From Nocardioides sp. zg-DK7169 (lineage in GTDB: Bacteria; Actinomycetota; Actinomycetes; Propionibacteriales; Nocardioidaceae): DNA of 64,000 nt. The notes under the pieces were generated by a model. It saw nothing but the letters and a program-made list of their open reading frames with translations, was not told the DNA's origin and made no database searches. The stretch covers positions 1-64,000 of the forward strand of contig NZ_JABJRA010000007.1 of assembly GCF_013155365.1 (NCBI RefSeq). Reading direction: 5' to 3'. This document shows positions 61,803 to 64,000 of this stretch, in pieces. Both the position numbers and the translations under genes were made by a program. How positions within the stretch are numbered: position 1 is the first letter of the stretch; the number at the start of each line of letters is the position of its first letter.

Positions 61803-63071
61803 CTAACAGCGTCGGTGGAAGGTGAGCTTCCCGCCCGGGAGAGTCGTGGTCTCGTAGGCCGGGTCGTGGGCGCGGGCGTGGTGGCGGGGGCAGAGGAGCC
61901 GGCCGCTGGCCACGCTGGTGCCTCCGCCGCGTGACCACGGGACGTCGTGGTGGGCGTGGCACAGGCCCGGTGGCCAGTCGCATCCTTCGGCGGTGCAGCC
62001 CCCGTCGCGCAGCGCGAGGGCGACGCGGTGGGTCTTGGTGTGCAGCCGCCGCTTGCGCCCGACGTCGAGGGGGCGGCCCTGGCCGTCGAGGACGGCCGGC
62101 ACGATCCCGGCCTCACAGGCCAGGCGGCGCGCCTCGGTGGCCGAGATCGTCTCCCCGGTGTGCAGGTGCGCCGCGCGCAGCCCACCGAGCAGGGACTCCA
62201 ACGGCATGGTGATGACGATGGTCGCGGCCACGCCCCCGGCGTCGGGCAACCGGTCGGTGGGGTAGCGCTCGAGGAACTCGCAGAACGCCTGACCCATCCG
62301 CTCCGGCCCCGGCCTCCGCTCAGCCCCCACAGCACCGGCGCCGTTCACCGCCTGCTGGTGCTTCGGCGCGGCGATCGCGAGGAGCGCGGCACGCAGCATC
62401 GCGGCGTGGTGGGTGGGGATGGTGAACCGGCCGTGGGTCTTGCCGTGGCCGTCGTCGGACATCGTGAGCCGGGCCGCGGCACGCGCCGCGGCCTCCTCGC
62501 GCTCCAACCGGGCGGCCTCGGCGGCGTCGGCCTGCTCGGGAGCGGCCACCTCGACCAGCCGCTTGGCCAGACGACGCAGGGTGATCGCGTCGTGCTCGCT
62601 CGCCTGCTCGAGGAGGAACTCCTCCGCCTTGGCCCGGATCTCCTCGTCGACCAGGTCGGCGGGCAGGTCGTCGACGGCGTCGATGATCACCTGGGCCTGG
62701 TCCAGGTGGATCTGCCCAGCCGCCAACGCGCCCCGGACACCGTCGTGGTGGCCGCTGTCGAGCGCCCGGGCAACCCGCATCAGCCGGTGGGCCTCCGGGC
62801 GGGTCAAGCGGGACTCATGGGCCCACCAGTTCGCAGTGCTGGTCGCACCGACCGCGTCACCGACCTCGACCGAATGCGCGTGGGCCGCGACCCGCAACCG
62901 CAGCTCCTGCAGCCGCGCGATCTCGGCCCCCAGGTCCAGCAGGGTCGCCCCGGCCTCCGCCTCGCTCAGCGACCACACCGGCGCCTCCGCGACCGCGTCC
63001 AGGGCCTCGTGCACGCAGGCCACCGCTGCGGCCACCGGGTGGCCGGATCGGGGCGGGCGAGGTGCTTCCAT
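61803..63071 (-). CDS. DUF222/HNH endonuclease-domain protein
   Basis: 422 aa from ATG 63071 (a TTG at 63083 is also in frame). The N-terminal DUF222 domain includes HPVAAAVACVHEALDAV... and STANWWAHESRLTRPEAHRLMRVARAL. The C-terminal HNH core reads RDGGCTAEGCDWPPGLCHAHHDVPWSRGGGTSVASGRLLCPRHHARAHD, with the zinc Cys pairs and HH motif intact. These proteins are multicopy in Actinobacteria (the 13E12 family in Mycobacterium) and often lie in mobile DNA. Their biological role is unclear. Confidence 0.92.
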   Translation of the reverse strand: MEAPRPPRSGHPVAAAVACVHEALDAVAEAPVWSLSEAEAGATLLDLGAEIARLQELRLRVAAHAHSVEVGDAVGATSTANWWAHESRLTRPEAHRLMRVARALDSGHHDGVRGALAAGQIHLDQAQVIIDAVDDLPADLVDEEIRAKAEEFLLEQASEHDAITLRRLAKRLVEVAAPEQADAAEAARLEREEAAARAAARLTMSDDGHGKTHGRFTIPTHHAAMLRAALLAIAAPKHQQAVNGAGAVGAERRPGPERMGQAFCEFLERYPTDRLPDAGGVAATIVITMPLESLLGGLRAAHLHTGETISATEARRLACEAGIVPAVLDGQGRPLDVGRKRRLHTKTHRVALALRDGGCTAEGCDWPPGLCHAHHDVPWSRGGGTSVASGRLLCPRHHARAHDPAYETTTLPGGKLTFHRRC

Positions 63072-63159
63072 GGACCTACTCAACCATCGACCACCGACAG
63101 TCTCGGGCCGTCGTTCCCGCAGGTCAGGGGGCCTGTGGACAACCGTTCGGTCGGGCGGC

Positions 63160-63357
63160 TCAGCCGTCGAGGGTGTAGTCGAGCAGGAGCCGGTGGGTCC
63201 CGTCCTCCTCGACCACGACGCGGCCCGTCCCGGCGATGCTCGCGAGGTCGCCGGTGCCGCTGTCCGGGACGATCACAAGGTGCTCGTCGAAGCGGTCGGT
63301 GCCGTGCGTCGACGCCGCATGCACCACGTTGAACGTGCCGCGCCGTCCGCTCAGGGA
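63160..63357 (-). pseudogene. DUF3224 gene remnant (C-terminal part only)
   Basis: The minus strand from about 63357 to the TGA at 63160 encodes GRRGTFNVVHAASTHGTDRF, EHLVIVPDSGTGDLASIAG and HRLLLDYTLDG. This resembles the C-terminal half of DUF3224 proteins (GTF...H, PGSGTGEL, LDY). No start codon and no recognisable N-terminal half lie upstream in this frame, so the gene is truncated. It is adjacent to HNH and IS110 genes. Confidence 0.6.
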
Positions 63358-63571
63358 GCTCGCGAAGGGTCTTGACCATGTGGGCGACGACTCCCGCTGG
63401 CGACGACCTCTCCGGGACGGCGATGCCGCCCACCGCGGTGGGGGAGCTTATCGGGGTCCAGACGGAGGTCGTGAAGGTCGAGGATCGTGCATGGCCCGAC
63501 GGGAGGCGACCCGGCGCCGTCGTGGGGTGAAGGAGAGCGACGGCTCTCGCCCGCGTCGTACGACGACAAGG

Positions 63572-63599
63572 GCCCGGCCCACCGCGAGGTGGACCGGGC
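63572..63599 (-). terminator. Terminator hairpin after the membrane protein gene
   Basis: GCCCGGCCCACC and GGTGGACCGGGC form a 12-position stem with one mismatch and a GCGA loop, about 20 bases past the stop at 63620 on the minus strand. It is flanked on both sides by the 10-bp palindrome GTCGTACGAC. Positions 63364-63571 show nothing else recognisable. Confidence 0.6.
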
Positions 63600-63619
63600 T
63601 CGTGGTCGTACGACGGAGC

Positions 63620-64000
63620 TCAGCCGGCGAGCGTGCCCGGCTTGAAGACGCCCAGGAACGAGGCGATCAGGACCAGCACCCAGATGGAGTAGACCCACGG
63701 CACGGCACGCTTCATCGCGCCGCCGATGCCGGCCTCGACCTCGGGGGTGGAGCCGGTGGTCATCAGGGCGCCGAAGGCGGGCCCGAAGGGCCGCAGCGAG
63801 ACCCGGATCATGATGCCGCAGAAGATGCAGAGGGCGTAGGCGATGATCTTGCCGGCCAGCCACTTCGGGTTGGTGTCGACGCCGAACGGCGAGTCGACGA
63901 TCAGCGCGTAGAACGCGGCGGCCAGCAGGCCGACGGTGATCGCGATCCGGACCACCCAGTCGGCGCGGTAGGCCAGGTCGGCGTGCTTCGCGGGGGACTT
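63620..64000 (-). CDS. Integral membrane protein (partial, runs off the window)
   Basis: 126 residues are visible, entering the window in frame at position 64000 with KSPAKHADLAYRADWVVRI. Three to four hydrophobic segments follow: IAITVGLLAAAFYALIV, WLAGKIIAYALCIFCGIMIRV and VPWVYSIWVLVLIASFLGVF. The N-terminus lies beyond the window. GTG 63955 would give a 111-aa form but would omit a plausible cytosolic start, so the longer frame is preferred. The family is not recognised. Confidence 0.75.
   Translation of the reverse strand, partial: KSPAKHADLAYRADWVVRIAITVGLLAAAFYALIVDSPFGVDTNPKWLAGKIIAYALCIFCGIMIRVSLRPFGPAFGALMTTGSTPEVEAGIGGAMKRAVPWVYSIWVLVLIASFLGVFKPGTLAG

Noticed and set aside
61559..62335. 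258-codon minus-strand frame overlapping the HNH gene
   Set aside because: Its sequence is low-complexity Pro/Arg/Ser-rich, and the DUF222/HNH frame in the same place is unmistakable.

Overview
The window is a very GC-rich actinobacterial chromosome segment with many GTG starts, 4-bp GTGA/ATGA overlaps between genes, and several starts with no Shine-Dalgarno site and a TAnnnT box 6-8 nt upstream (leaderless type). Gene order around pncB, clpS, mec-cysO-cysM, rph and rdgB follows the actinobacterial pattern known from Mycobacterium. Gene content (hpd with Lrp/AsnC, DUF222/HNH, DUF3039, nickel ECF transporter) fits Nocardioidaceae, for example a Nocardioides-like organism. That taxonomic call is inference.

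Layout. 1-420: 3' end of a 23S rRNA, a 5S rRNA and the operon terminator. 0.6-12.5 kb: housekeeping and envelope genes (secreted protein, YcaQ-type winged helix protein, VOC protein, nucleosidase, MFS exporter, M15 peptidase, HIT, FabG-like SDR, DUF3048 lipoprotein, TetR, YqgE, DUF3039, helicase). 12.5-17.2 kb: two divergently controlled metabolic units, Lrp/hpd (tyrosine catabolism) and TetR/P450-SDR, each with a visible inverted-repeat operator. 17.2-32 kb: NAD salvage (pncA, pncB), clpS, gdhA, the protein-bound cysteine pathway (mec, cysO, cysM), an MBL-fold hydrolase preceded by a cysteine-rich mini-ORF, a two-component system with an ABC exporter, then rph-rdgB. 32-38.5 kb: BASS transporter, acyltransferase, a class I tRNA with a UAG anticodon, bcp, and a four-gene nickel/cobalt ECF transporter whose promoter carries a Nur-like box.

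38.6-56.5 kb is the most unusual region. It encodes three two-domain VOC proteins, two fumarate-reductase-type flavoproteins, a bicupin with a 13-His metal-binding stretch, a second cupin, a nitrilase-fold protein lacking the canonical Cys and Lys, an SDR, an ALDH, an ABC importer, an orphan solute-binding protein and an MFS transporter. Four promoter regions share a 17-bp motif close to GTTTCGnnnAGCGGAAC, resembling an IclR-type operator, and no IclR gene is present here. I read it as one regulon for uptake and oxidation of an unidentified small organic molecule.

56.5-60.2 kb: two regulator/oxidoreductase pairs (LysR/SDR and TetR/ADH) with clear operators. 60.2-64 kb: accessory DNA with an IS110-family element, a DUF222/HNH protein, a DUF3224 gene remnant and a membrane protein cut by the window end.
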